Part shown: positions 17,113-28,800 of the stretch, piece after piece | Layout of the letters: each line of letters opens with the position of its first letter | Numbering within the stretch: the first letter of the stretch is position 1 | DNA from: Cyanosarcina radialis HA8281-LM2 | Lineage (GTDB): Bacteria; Cyanobacteriota; Cyanobacteriia; Cyanobacteriales; CCAP-1448 | Direction: 5' to 3' | Length of the DNA: 64,000 bases | NCBI GenBank assembly: GCA_019359615.1 | Contig: JAHHHA010000030.1 | Coordinates: 17,033-81,032, forward strand | Translations under genes and position numbers: made by a program | Notes under the pieces: model-generated | What the model saw: the letters and a program-made list of their open reading frames with translations, nothing else | Databases searched by the model: none | Told to the model about the DNA's origin: nothing

Positions 17113-17138
17113 AAAAAATCCCTCGATCGTGAGGGATT
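17113..17138 (-). terminator. Intrinsic terminator of ppk1
   Basis: Inverted repeat AATCCCTC / GAGGGATT (8 bp, 6-nt loop GATCGT) at 17117-17138, followed on the minus strand by a run of six T (A6 at 17113-17118 on the plus strand). It lies about 45 bp after the ppk1 stop codon in the correct orientation. Confidence 0.8.
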
Positions 17139-17181
17139 ATATCGAACTGGAGGAGCGCGATATAATCCGACCCGATCGATC

Positions 17182-19347
<2,166 letters not shown>

Positions 19348-19393
19348 GGCTCGATACCTGGGGTGGAAAGAGGGTGGCTGTATCCGATCTTAC

Positions 19394-19424
19394 AAGTAAT
19401 AAGTAATAAGTAATAAGTAATAAG
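19394..19424. repeat. (AAGTAAT)n heptanucleotide tandem repeat
   Basis: About 4.4 perfect copies of AAGTAAT upstream of ppk1, between it and the divergent secreted protein gene. This is a short tandem repeat of a kind common in cyanobacterial intergenic regions and prone to copy-number change. Confidence 0.85.
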
Positions 19425-19628
19425 CGATCGGGTAATTTTTTTCCTTGCGCCCACTCCTATGCCCCAAGTGGCTCCGCCACTTTCCCGATTGTTTGCTCTG
19501 ACCATAAGATTTCCCGCTGCTTTCGATGAAACCTTTGCTGCCAAAGGAATTTCCCTGGGTTTAGCCGTTCGATCGCCAATTTCAGAGAGTTATAACTGAA
19601 TTATGCAGTTAAAAGTCGGGATTTTTTG

Positions 19629-20687
19629 ATGAGGTTTTCGTCTTTAGCTTTTTTGGCTTTCTTGCTGTCATCGCTGGAAACTTGCAGTAGCGGTGAAGTT
19701 GCTGCTATGGGTCTAGTTCGCAGCCATCGGCACTCTAATTTATTCGGAGCGATCGCTACCTCAACCCCTATTTTCAGCCTCTCCCCATCGCGCCCGATAT
19801 TCAACCTAGCTCAGCAAGGCTATAGTGCGGTTCGAGGCACTAAAGTCAGCCTGATTCAACCAGCAGGTTTTACCCCAGCAGATTCTTTTTCTGGATTTCA
19901 GCAATTAGATACTGGGGCATCAATTTTGGTCGCAGAATTCCCCGCTCCTTATCCGATCGTATCTAATAGTTTTACTACTGATACTCTAAAATCGCGAGGC
20001 ATGACTTTAATTTCTAAGGAAAACGTTAAAGTCGATGGATATTCCGGTCTACTAATGCAAGTCGAGCAAGTTGCTAACCAGCAAGATTTTGCTAAATTTA
20101 TTTTGGTCTTTGGGGATGAAGCTGAAACAGTTTTGCTCACTGCTTCCATGCCCAAAGATTTACAAACCAGGCTTGCTCCTACTTTAAAGAAATCTTTACT
20201 AACTGCGAAATGGCAGAAAGATAAAGCTGTCGATCCGTTTGCCGATTTGCCATTTGCTATTACTAGCACCCCAGCTTTAAAATTTAGCGATCGCTTAATT
20301 AATTGTTTGGCTTATACTCAAGATGGGACGATGCCCGTAAAATCGGCTGCCGCTCCGATGCTGGTAGCGTGTCAGTCAATTGGCTCTGCCAGAGTAAGCG
20401 ATCGAGAGCAATTTGCTAAAGAACGACTGGAAAAGACGGCTCTAATTGAGAAGATCTCGATCGAATCTGGTAAAGCGATCGAGATTAATGGCATCGACGG
20501 TTACGAAATTATTGCTACTGCCAGCGACTCGGAAACTAAGGAATCAATTATTGTTTATCAAGTGTTGTTGTTCGAGCCGAATAGTTATTACATCATTCAG
20601 GGTAGAGTTGGCAGTAAATTGCGCTCGGAATATTTAGATGATTTCCAAATTATGGCAATGAGCTTTAAGAAAAAATCGAATAACTAG
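19629..20687 (+). CDS. Secreted protein of unknown function between ppk1 and the kinase
   Basis: A 352-residue protein starting at ATG 19629. A hydrophobic N-terminus (FSSLAFLAFLLSSLETCSSG) suggests export, possibly as a lipoprotein. Two similar halves can be seen: GYSAVRGTKVSLIQPAGFTPA...LKSRGMTLISKENVKVDGYSGLLMQVEQ, and a later FSDRLIN...IEKISIESGKAIEINGIDGYEIIATA. This pattern of GYEG/GYSG strands with a lipid- or effector-sized fold recalls PsbP-like or DUF1795-like proteins, but I cannot assign a family. It ends 50 bp before the kinase/Ppx gene on the same strand and is likely co-transcribed with it. Confidence 0.7.
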   Translation: MRFSSLAFLAFLLSSLETCSSGEVAAMGLVRSHRHSNLFGAIATSTPIFSLSPSRPIFNLAQQGYSAVRGTKVSLIQPAGFTPADSFSGFQQLDTGASILVAEFPAPYPIVSNSFTTDTLKSRGMTLISKENVKVDGYSGLLMQVEQVANQQDFAKFILVFGDEAETVLLTASMPKDLQTRLAPTLKKSLLTAKWQKDKAVDPFADLPFAITSTPALKFSDRLINCLAYTQDGTMPVKSAAAPMLVACQSIGSARVSDREQFAKERLEKTALIEKISIESGKAIEINGIDGYEIIATASDSETKESIIVYQVLLFEPNSYYIIQGRVGSKLRSEYLDDFQIMAMSFKKKSNN

Positions 20688-20736
20688 ACAAACATTTCAT
20701 TTTTCATAATTCATCCTTCATAATTCATCATTCTAT

Positions 20737-22902
20737 ATGAGTCTGTGTATCAATCCAAACTGTAAATCTCCCAATCCTGACGACACATTATTTTGCTATA
20801 AATGTGGTTCTGAATTACTCCTAGCAGGACGATATAAAGTTGTTAAACTATTGAGCGACAAGGGCGGCTTTGCTAATACTTATGAAGTGATGCACCAAGG
20901 CGTTCCTAAAGTGATGAAGATGCTCAAGCAGCAGAGTCAAAAAGCTATGGAGCTATTTGAACGAGAGTTTGAGGTGTTAAAGCAGTCAAATCATCCCGGA
21001 ATTCCTAAAGCCGAAGATTACTTTAATTTCGTTCCCAAGCACAGTCAGACCCAGACACCATTGTATTGTTTGGTGATGGAAAAGATTTTCGGCACCGACT
21101 TGGAAGAGTATATCAAGCAAACAGGCAGGCCGATCGACCAAAGATGCGCTTTAGAATGGTTATTTCAGCTAGCTCATATCCTCGAAGAAATTCATCACAA
21201 ACAACTCCTGCATCGAGATATCAAACCATCAAACATTATTTTGCAACCAGACGGACAACTGGTATTAATTGACTTTGGAGCCGTCAAACAAATTGCTAGC
21301 ATTCAAGCCGGAGGACAGAATACTTGGATCTTCACCCCTGGTTATGCCGCCCCCGAGCAAGAATATGGCAGCCCAGTGGTGCAGTCTGATTTCTTTGCTC
21401 TAGGGCGCACGTTTACCTATTTACTAACGGGTAAAGAACCAAAAACGTTGGTCAATCCTAATACTAACGAGGTCAATTGGCATCCTCATATTTCTAACGT
21501 TTCACCCATGTTAGTAGAATTTATCGATCGACTGATGGAGCATCCAGTAGAGAAACGCCCCCCCAACGCTCAGGCGATTTTAAGTCAACTGACAACTATT
21601 CAAAATACGCTCTATCCCCCCGTTCCGATTAGCGATCCGACCGCTAGCAAGTCTGCAAATCCACCTCCTTCTGGATCGAGAAACTCGTGGAAATTCATCA
21701 TTCCCTTGGCACTACTCCTGCTGGGAGGGGCAGTTTGGGGCATCATGTGGTTCAGAAATCCAGCTTCGCAGTCGGCTAATAATTCTGGAACTCAGGGGGC
21801 TAATCTACCGCCGACCAATTCCGAATCTAAATGCAGCACCAGTAACTTAGTCAAGAAGTCAGGGAATCTATATGGCGTAATTGAAATCGGTAGTAAAGGA
21901 ATTAAATCAGAAGTCATTCAAGAGTTAGCAACTCCCAACGAAGATGGACTGACATTAATTGCTAGAAATGAAGAGATCGAAGATCGCAATACTGCTCCGA
22001 GGGAACCGAAAGCTCAAACCGAAACCGTCAGCGCCGTTAAGGATGTTTTCGGTGAAATTCAACAGCGATTTCAAATTCCCTGCGAACAAATTGTTATCTA
22101 CGGTAGCAGCGGTTTGGCCAAGGCTCCCCATAAAGATGCTCTAGCTAAAGATATTCAAGAGCAAACGGGAAGATCGGTTAACTTTATCTCTGATGAGGAA
22201 GAAGCAACCTTAGTTTTTGATGGCATCGTCCCTCAGTGGAGACGAAATGAAGTCGTCACGATCGATATTGGTTCGGGTAATATTAAAGGGGCATATGTAG
22301 AAGATATTCAAACCGACAAACACGGCACATTTGCTATCGATCTAGGGACGACAGCCTTTACTGAAAAAATCAATGCTAAACGAGGAGAAGGCAGTTTCGT
22401 CACCGCCGCTGCCAATGCCAAACGCGATCTATTAGTTCCAGAAATTCGCGAGTTTATCCAGCGCAAACCAGCATTCCAAACCTTACCGAGAGTGTATTTA
22501 GGTGGTGGGATTTCTTGGGCGCTATTCACTCTAGTTCGCCCCTGTCAGGCAGAACAGGCAATTAAGACTAAAGAAGAACGAGTCGCTCTTTACGGCCGAA
22601 TTTATCCAGAGGATATTAACACCTTTTATAACAATGCCACGCGCGATCGCAACGCTCTGTTTCAACCCGATTTAAGTCAATGTAAAACTCCAGAGCAGCG
22701 ACAGCAAGCAGAGAAAGATATAAATACGCTCAAAAGCGGAAAGGTTTTTTCTATAGATAATTTGATTGCCGGGGCTGAAATTCTCAGGGCTTTTTCCGAC
22801 GAGCTAAATTTCTCTCAAAGAGAGCGAATTTTCTTCTCGCGCTACGCCAAAGATGCCCTACCCATCGGTTATCTCAAGCAACAACTCAAGAATGCTAATT
22901 GA
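20737..22902 (+). CDS. 4-Cys Ser/Thr protein kinase fused to a membrane segment and a Ppx/GppA-like domain
   Basis: A 721-residue multidomain protein. Residues 4-23 hold a zinc-ribbon-like four-Cys motif (Cys4, Cys9, Cys20, Cys23). Residues about 32-300 are a Hanks-type kinase with a glycine loop (DKGGFANTY), the Lys in VMKML, HRDIKPSN (Asp about 161) and DFG (about 179). One membrane segment (about 320-340) follows. Residues about 375-720 show the actin-like phosphatase pattern of Ppx/GppA: VIEIGSKGIKSEV, ISDEEEATLVFDGIVP, VTIDIGSGNIKGAY, AIDLGTTAFTEK and VYLGGG. Ppx hydrolyses polyphosphate and GppA hydrolyses pppGpp; here the domain may be a sensor. Simple topology would place it outside the plasma membrane. 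ppk1 is 1.4 kb away. Confidence 0.88.
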   Translation: MSLCINPNCKSPNPDDTLFCYKCGSELLLAGRYKVVKLLSDKGGFANTYEVMHQGVPKVMKMLKQQSQKAMELFEREFEVLKQSNHPGIPKAEDYFNFVPKHSQTQTPLYCLVMEKIFGTDLEEYIKQTGRPIDQRCALEWLFQLAHILEEIHHKQLLHRDIKPSNIILQPDGQLVLIDFGAVKQIASIQAGGQNTWIFTPGYAAPEQEYGSPVVQSDFFALGRTFTYLLTGKEPKTLVNPNTNEVNWHPHISNVSPMLVEFIDRLMEHPVEKRPPNAQAILSQLTTIQNTLYPPVPISDPTASKSANPPPSGSRNSWKFIIPLALLLLGGAVWGIMWFRNPASQSANNSGTQGANLPPTNSESKCSTSNLVKKSGNLYGVIEIGSKGIKSEVIQELATPNEDGLTLIARNEEIEDRNTAPREPKAQTETVSAVKDVFGEIQQRFQIPCEQIVIYGSSGLAKAPHKDALAKDIQEQTGRSVNFISDEEEATLVFDGIVPQWRRNEVVTIDIGSGNIKGAYVEDIQTDKHGTFAIDLGTTAFTEKINAKRGEGSFVTAAANAKRDLLVPEIREFIQRKPAFQTLPRVYLGGGISWALFTLVRPCQAEQAIKTKEERVALYGRIYPEDINTFYNNATRDRNALFQPDLSQCKTPEQRQQAEKDINTLKSGKVFSIDNLIAGAEILRAFSDELNFSQRERIFFSRYAKDALPIGYLKQQLKNAN

Positions 22903-22923
22903 GCAGGATTAATAATTAATAAT

Positions 22924-22955
22924 AAAGAGCGAGCCGTTGGTTAGCTCGCTCTTTT
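22924..22955 (+). terminator. Intrinsic terminator after the kinase gene
   Basis: AAAGAGCGAGC / GCTCGCTCTTT, an 11-bp perfect stem with a 9-nt loop, ending in TTTT, 22 bp after the stop codon of the kinase/Ppx gene. The A-rich left side lets it work for both strands, so it may also end the convergent DUF2949 transcript. Confidence 0.9.
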
Positions 22956-23068
22956 GGGGAAGGATTTTTAGGAAAAACTTTTTGGGTATATCTTCTGGGG
23001 GTTCGGTTAACACCATAGATATCGAACTTTTGACCATAGTTTTGCTTTCCTAGCAGATGGGTTGAGGT

Positions 23069-23263
23069 TTATGCAGCTTTTTCCAGCCAGTCGTAAATTC
23101 GCTCTAGCTGTTCTAGCGTTACCAAACCATACTTCCACAAAATCATGGGCAAAGGACCGGGATCTTGTTCTACGTGACGCAGCGCCATCGCAATTGAAGA
23201 TGAAGAGAGCGCCAAATCTTCTTGGAGAAAGCGCAATAACTGAGCAGAACTTGGGTGTAACAT
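23069..23263 (-). CDS. DUF2949 small protein
   Basis: A 64-residue protein matching the cyanobacterial DUF2949 family in length and pattern: LLRFLQEDLALSSSSIAMAL, then DPGPLPMILWKYGLVTLEQL, then IYDWLEKA. The ATG at 23263 follows a near-perfect Shine-Dalgarno sequence (AAAGGAGGTG), implying strong translation. Function is unknown. It is convergent with the kinase gene and followed by a 515-bp gap on its upstream side. Confidence 0.85.
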   Translation of the reverse strand: MLHPSSAQLLRFLQEDLALSSSSIAMALRHVEQDPGPLPMILWKYGLVTLEQLERIYDWLEKAA

Positions 23264-23778
23264 AATTTTTCACCTCCTTTAATTAAATATGCAGTCGATC
23301 GTTTCGAGCTTACCGCCCTTGGCGATCGATAGATGGGATTTTATCTTTACTTTTCTTGATTTTCTCGATCCGAAAGCCGAATAACAGTGCTTGAAATCAC
23401 AAGGTAACACAAAGTTACTCAACTAGTAGATCGATCTAATAAAGTAGTTATATTTTCCTATTAGAAATATCCGACGATAGCAGACATACTGCTGTAGTTA
23501 CTGCCTGAAGGCAGTCTATACTCTAGTAAGCGAAATTAATAGCCACTAAAGGGATTCGAGCAGTCGAAATCAAGTTTCTTTTGTCAAACGTCGGTCTGCT
23601 AGATAGGTTATCTCATTTTAGTTACATATGATGCAAAATTTAGGAAAATTCTAGGTGTAATTATAAATAAATTATTAAATTTTTAACTCTATGGGCGAAA
23701 GCCCTCACTTGCCGAAGCATATTCAACGGCAAACTGAGAATTCTTACCTCACCCAGAACGACAAATATTTACGTGCGA
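23264..23778. other. AT-rich intergenic region
   Basis: No convincing gene in about 515 bp. A 7-bp hairpin (ACTGCCT / AGGCAGT) lies at 23500-23515 without a T-tract. The part next to 23263 must hold the DUF2949 promoter. The AT-rich part around 23620-23690 contains several TATAAT-like hexamers that I cannot rank. Confidence 0.5.
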
Positions 23779-24324
23779 CTACTCATTCAGGAATTCAATA
23801 GTCACGTTATCGCCTGGTTTCAATCCTAGTTCGGCAGCGCGTCCTCCCCGCAGTTCGATTACTCGATCGATCGCCACATTCGGTCCGTAGGTAGGACAAG
23901 GATCGCTCTTACAAGGAGGAACGTTGGGAGAAATCGCTTTTACTTTCCCTCCCTCTAAAAACACTATATCTAGAGGGATGAGGGTATTCTTCATCCAAAA
24001 GCTGACTGGCTGCGGTGGATCGAAAATAAACATCATGCCGCGATTGTCAGCCAAACTGCGCCGATACATTAACCCCATAGCCTGCTGCTCTGGGCTGCTA
24101 GCTACTTCTAGCTCGATTAGTTTCCCAGAAACGATCGCTTTGGCTGAAATTGGTAAAGTTTGACCTAAATTGCGATCGCTTGGCGATGCTGATGAGGGAG
24201 CTACTACCTGTTCTGGTGGTTTAACGGTTCTAGTGTCATTGGAGGCTTGGGCCGATCCACTTGGTGCTGGGGGATTGCAGCCTAACAAGAAAACACTCAA
24301 TATTAGCAAACAAAAACGACTCAT
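23779..24324 (-). CDS. DUF192 lipoprotein
   Basis: A 181-residue protein beginning MSRFCLLILSVFLLGCNPP, a signal peptide with lipobox LLGC, followed by a Ser/Pro-rich linker. The DUF192 domain is clear: AMGLMYRRSLADNRGMMFIF, PVSFWMKNTLIPLDIVFL, and VIELRGGRAAELGLKPGD. The family is widespread and exported, with unknown biochemical function. I chose the ATG at 24324; four further codons upstream from a TTG fall in AATTCGCA tandem repeat sequence and are not supported. Confidence 0.88.
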   Translation of the reverse strand: MSRFCLLILSVFLLGCNPPAPSGSAQASNDTRTVKPPEQVVAPSSASPSDRNLGQTLPISAKAIVSGKLIELEVASSPEQQAMGLMYRRSLADNRGMMFIFDPPQPVSFWMKNTLIPLDIVFLEGGKVKAISPNVPPCKSDPCPTYGPNVAIDRVIELRGGRAAELGLKPGDNVTIEFLNE

Positions 24325-24482
24325 ATCAATTCGCAATTCGCAATTCGCAATTCACAATTACAGGAAAGCCAGCCATCTTGCCAGTCCCACAATAATTACC
24401 CAATTATTTTTTTACTTCGATCGAGGAGATAGGCTTTACTGCTACCTACTCAACACTCAACACTTCACACTCCACACTTTAT

Positions 24483-25178
24483 TTAAGCTTCGCGGAGAAC
24501 GTAGCCTACACCTCGCACGGTTTGAATTAAGCGTTTCTCCCCTTCATATTCTATTTTGAGGCGTAAATAACGGATATAAACTTCAATCACGTTTGACTCT
24601 CCCATAAAGTCGTAACCCCAAACATTTTCGAGAATTTTTTCTCGACTCAATGGTTCGCGAGGATGAGACATTAAATACCGCAGGAGTTCAAATTCTTTCA
24701 TTGTCAAATCGATCGTCCGTCCGTTACGCATCGCTTGGCGGGTACTCAAGTCTAAAATCAAGTCGCTAAATAGTAACTCTTCGGCACTAACTGCTTCTGG
24801 CTGCAAATACAGGCGTACCTGTTGTAAAAATGTCTCCGATCGATAAGGCTTGAGGAAATAGTCATCCGCCCCAGCGTCCAAACAGGCAACTCGATCTTGT
24901 ACGGTATCGCCAGACACGAGCAAGAGCATTGGTACTCGACTGCCCGAACTTCTAATGCGATCGCACAATTGCAATCCCGATTCTCCTGCTAACAATCGAT
25001 CTACAACCACTAAAGCTGGCTGGAGTTCGCAAGCTTGGCGGAAGCCAATAGCGGTATCAGGGGCAACTACAGGGGTATAACCTGCTTCTTTTAAGTCGCA
25101 ACTTAACTTATTGGCTAAATCTGGATCGGTTTCTACTAACAGTACGCAAGGGCTATGGTCGAGAATAATAGGACTCAT
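24483..25178 (-). CDS. nblR: OmpR-family response regulator NblR
   Basis: A 231-residue response regulator whose sequence (PCVLLVETDPDLANKLSCDL, VVVDRLLAGESGLQLCDRIR, DDYFLKPYRSETFLQQVRLYL) closely follows NblR, the activator of phycobilisome degradation under nutrient stress and high light. The receiver keeps the phosphoacceptor position (VVVDR) although NblR is known to work without canonical phosphorylation. The DNA-binding winged helix includes LTMKEFELLRYLMSHPREPLSREKIL and ends RGVGYVLREA. It is monocistronic, with an NtcA-type promoter upstream (25269-25309) fitting nitrogen-starvation induction. Confidence 0.92.
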   Translation of the reverse strand: MSPIILDHSPCVLLVETDPDLANKLSCDLKEAGYTPVVAPDTAIGFRQACELQPALVVVDRLLAGESGLQLCDRIRSSGSRVPMLLLVSGDTVQDRVACLDAGADDYFLKPYRSETFLQQVRLYLQPEAVSAEELLFSDLILDLSTRQAMRNGRTIDLTMKEFELLRYLMSHPREPLSREKILENVWGYDFMGESNVIEVYIRYLRLKIEYEGEKRLIQTVRGVGYVLREA

Positions 25179-25268
25179 AGGATGGATTTACCTCTATGGG
25201 GGCGATCGCGCAGCGTCTCCAAAGGAGAATCATTATGCTGACACTCTATATAACTTAGCTATGACTTT

Positions 25269-25309
25269 AGTGTACACAGCTAAGTTCCATTTTGAGTACA
25301 ATTGCTTAC
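25269..25309 (-). promoter_or_regulatory. NtcA-activated type promoter of nblR
   Basis: Read on the minus strand, GTAAGCAATTGTAC (25309-25296) is an exact GTA-N8-TAC NtcA site. After 21 bases comes TACACT (25274-25269), a TAN3T -10 box. This is the canonical spacing of class II NtcA promoters. Transcription would start near 25262, about 84 bases before the nblR ATG. Confidence 0.8.
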
Positions 25310-25388
25310 ACAATTAAGGGAAAAATAGGAAGAATAATGGCTTCCTGGGGAGCCAGTTGTGGCGCTATCGACTTCAGCCATCTCCACC

Positions 25389-25621
25389 AGGGGTTCAAAA
25401 CCCCTGGCTAATAGCTCAAGTCCATTGAAATGGACTAAAGAACTAATTACCCAGAGATCTTCCAGTCCTCTTATGAAGGTTAAGAATTAAATTCGGTAAT
25501 TGTGGGGTGGGACTCTTGTGGGACAGCCCAGAGGGCTATCCCACAAGAATTACCCAATTATTTTTTTAACTTCCATTAGAGGACTTTAACTTTGAGACAG
25601 GGGTTTTGAACCCCTGTCGGA
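25389..25621. repeat. Nested inverted repeats upstream of the HAMP kinase
   Basis: An outer pair of CAGGGGTTCAAAACCCCTG palindromes (25390 and, inverted, about 25601) each followed by an AGTCC element encloses a second inverted pair (AGTCCTCTTATGAAGG against CTTCCATTAGAGGACT). At the centre, 25514-25547, is the CTTGTGGGACAGCCC palindrome shared with 16951, 44996 and 59761. No gene lies in 25310-25879. The array looks like layered insertions of small palindromic elements. Its folded RNA would be very stable. Confidence 0.75.
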
Positions 25622-25879
25622 TGAAGTTTTTGACCATTAAGCTGACGCATATGCAAAGGATTGCGCCCCTAATAATATATGGCCGATCGAGGTTTTTTGA
25701 CCGCATAGTCCGATCGCAGACTTTAATAACTTTTTTTTCTATCTTTTGATGGAGATTGCTCTCTGTCTAGGGAAAGAACTTAGAATCTCGCCAAATACAG
25801 AATAATGAGTAACAGAAACTAGCCTAGCTTATTGCTAGAGAAATGCGACTATTGGCTAATTCACTCTCAAGGACGGTTT

Positions 25880-28800
25880 ATGTCAACTGATCCACTCGCC
25901 ATTGCTTCGGGTACTGCGGACGATACATTAGATGCCAAACAACTCCTTCAAACCCTGACGGCAGTTAAAAAGGGCGATTTCTCGGTACGGATGCCGATCG
26001 ATCGCATCGGACTGGCGGGAAAAATCTCGGATACGCTCAACGATATTATCGAGACGAACGAGCGGATGGCATTGGAACTCGAACGAGTTAGTGCTGTGGT
26101 GGGCAAAGAAGGCAGAATCGACGAGCGGGCATCTGTCGGTCAGGCTGAAGGTGCTTGGAAAGCCTCGATCGATTCAGTTAATACTCTGATTACCGATTTG
26201 GTGCAACCGACGGCGGAAACTGCGCGGGTCATTCGAGCAGTGGCTAATGGCGATTTGTCGCAAGCGATCGCGACCGAAATTGATGGTAGACCGCTGCAAG
26301 GAGAGTTTTTGCAGATGGCGGCGATCGTCAATACGATGGTCGGTCAGCTTAATTCCTTTGCTTCCGAAGTTACCAGGGTAGCGCGGGAAGTGGGAACTGA
26401 GGGCAAATTAGGCGTGCAGGCCGACGTGAAAGAAGTGGCTGGCACTTGGAAAGATCTGACCGACTCGGTGAACTCCATGGCGGGCAATCTGACGGGGCAG
26501 GTGCGGGATATTGCCGAAGTCACCACGGCGGTAGCCAACGGGGATTTGTCGAAGAAAATTACCGTTGATGTCAAGGGCGAGATTCTCGAACTGAAGAATA
26601 CCATCAATACCATGGTCGATCGACTCAACTCCTTTGCTTCCGAAGTTACCAGGGTAGCGCGGGAAGTGGGCACTGAGGGCAAATTAGGCGTGCAGGCCGA
26701 CGTGAAAGGGGTGGCTGGCACTTGGAAAGATCTGACCGACTCGGTGAACTCCATGGCAGGCAATCTGACGGCGCAGGTGCGGAATATCGCTGAAGTGACC
26801 ACGGCAGTAGCGAATGGGGATTTGTCGAAGAAGATTACCGTCGATGTCAAGGGCGAAATTCTGGAACTGAAAAATACCGTCAACACGATGGTGGATCAAC
26901 TCAATTCCTTTGCCTCTGAGGTAACGCGGGTGGCGCGGGAAGTCGGCGCGGATGGCAAGTTAGGCGGTCAAGCAGAAGTTAAGGGCGTAGCCGGAACCTG
27001 GAAAGACTTGACGAACAGCGTCAATTTTATGGCGGGCAATCTGACCGCGCAGGTACGGAATATCGCCGAAGTGACCACCGCTGTAGCCAACGGAGACTTG
27101 TCGAAAAAGATCGCCGTCGATGTCAAAGGTGAGATTTTAGAACTGAAGAATACCATCAATACGATGGTCGATCGACTCAGTTCGTTTGCTTCGGAAGTCA
27201 CCAGAGTTGCCCGCGAAGTGGGAACTGAAGGCAAACTGGGGGTGCAAGCTGAAGTCCGGGGAGTAGCCGGGACTTGGAAAGATTTAACCGATAACGTCAA
27301 TTCGATGGCGGGGAATTTAACCGCTCAAGTGCGGAATATTGCTGAAGTTTCCACCGCGATCGCTAATGGCGATTTGTCAAAGAAAATTACGGTACAGGTG
27401 AAAGGCGAAATTTTAGAGCTAAAAAATACCATCAATATTATGGTGGATCAGCTTAGCTCCTTTGCCTCTGAGGTGACGCGGGTAGCGCGAGATGTGGGTG
27501 CAGAAGGCAAGTTGGGAGTGCAAGCGGATGTTAAAGGCGTGGCTGGAACCTGGAAAGACTTGACCGATAGCGTCAACTTCATGGCGGGCAACCTGACGGC
27601 GCAGGTGCGGAATATCGCCGAAGTGACGACAGCAGTGGCGAATGGCAATCTCTCGAAGAAAATCACTGTGGATGTGAAGGGAGAGATTCTGGAACTGAAG
27701 AATACGATTAACACCATGGTGGATCAGCTTAACTCCTTTGCTTCCGAGGTGACGCGGGTGGCGCGAGAAGTGGGTACCGAAGGCAAACTGGGCGTGCAAG
27801 CCCAAGTTCAGGGAGGAGCAGGCACTTGGAAAGATTTAACCGATAGCGTGAACTTCATGGCAGGGAGCTTGACGGCTCAGGTGCGAAATATTGCTGACGT
27901 GACCACGGCAGTAGCCAACGGGGATTTGTCGAAGAAGATTACGGTGGATGTCAAGGGTGAGATCCAGGAACTGAAGAATACGATCAATACGATGGTGGAT
28001 CAGCTTAACTCCTTTGCCTCGGAGGTAACGCGGGTGGCGCGAGAAGTTGGTACCGAAGGCAAACTGGGAGTACAAGCTTACGTCAGTGGCGTTGGCGGAA
28101 CCTGGAAAGACCTGACCGACAACGTAAATTCCATGGCGGACAATCTAACGGCACAGGTGCGGGGAATTGCCGAAGTCACCAAAGCAGTTGCTACTGGCGA
28201 TTTGTCGAAGAAGATTACCGTCGATGTGAAGGGCGAAATTCTCGATCTAAAAAACACCATTAACACGATGGTCGATCGGCTTAGCTCCTTTGCTTCTGAG
28301 GTGACGCGGGTAGCGCGAGAAGTCGGCACTGAAGGGAAACTGGGAGGACAGGCCCAAGTGGTGGGGGTAGCAGGAACCTGGAAGGACTTGACCGATAGCG
28401 TCAATTCGATGGCGGGGAACCTAACAGTCCAGGTGCGGGGCATTGCTAAAGTCGTGACTGCCGTTGCCAATGGCGATTTGAAACGCAAACTGACGTTGGA
28501 AGCCAAGGGTGAAATTGAAACCCTGGCAGACACGATTAACTCAACGATCGACACGCTAGCTACCTTTGCCGATCAGGTGAGTACCGTGGCGCGGGAAGTG
28601 GGCATCGAAGGGAAACTGGGCGGACAAGCGAAGGTGCCGGGGGCGGCGGGAACCTGGAGAGATTTGACCGATAACGTCAACGAACTGGCAGCTACCCTCA
28701 CCACCCAACTGCGGGCGATCGCAGAAGTGGCGATCGCAGTCACCAAGGGCGATCTGACCAGATCGATCGCTGTAGAAGCCGAGGGCGAAGTGGCCATCTT

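Noticed and set aside
23500..23515. Hairpin ACTGCCTGAAGGCAGT as a terminator
   Set aside because: Only 7 bp with a 2-nt loop, no T-tract and no gene ending nearby.
24170..24559. 129-codon plus-strand frame between the DUF192 gene and nblR
   Set aside because: It overlaps both minus-strand genes and crosses AATTCGCA repeats; no recognisable protein features.
25389..25440. Possible tRNA because of GGGGTTCAAAACCCC
   Set aside because: The motif resembles a T-arm but there is no acceptor stem, anticodon arm or D-arm. It is a palindromic repeat.
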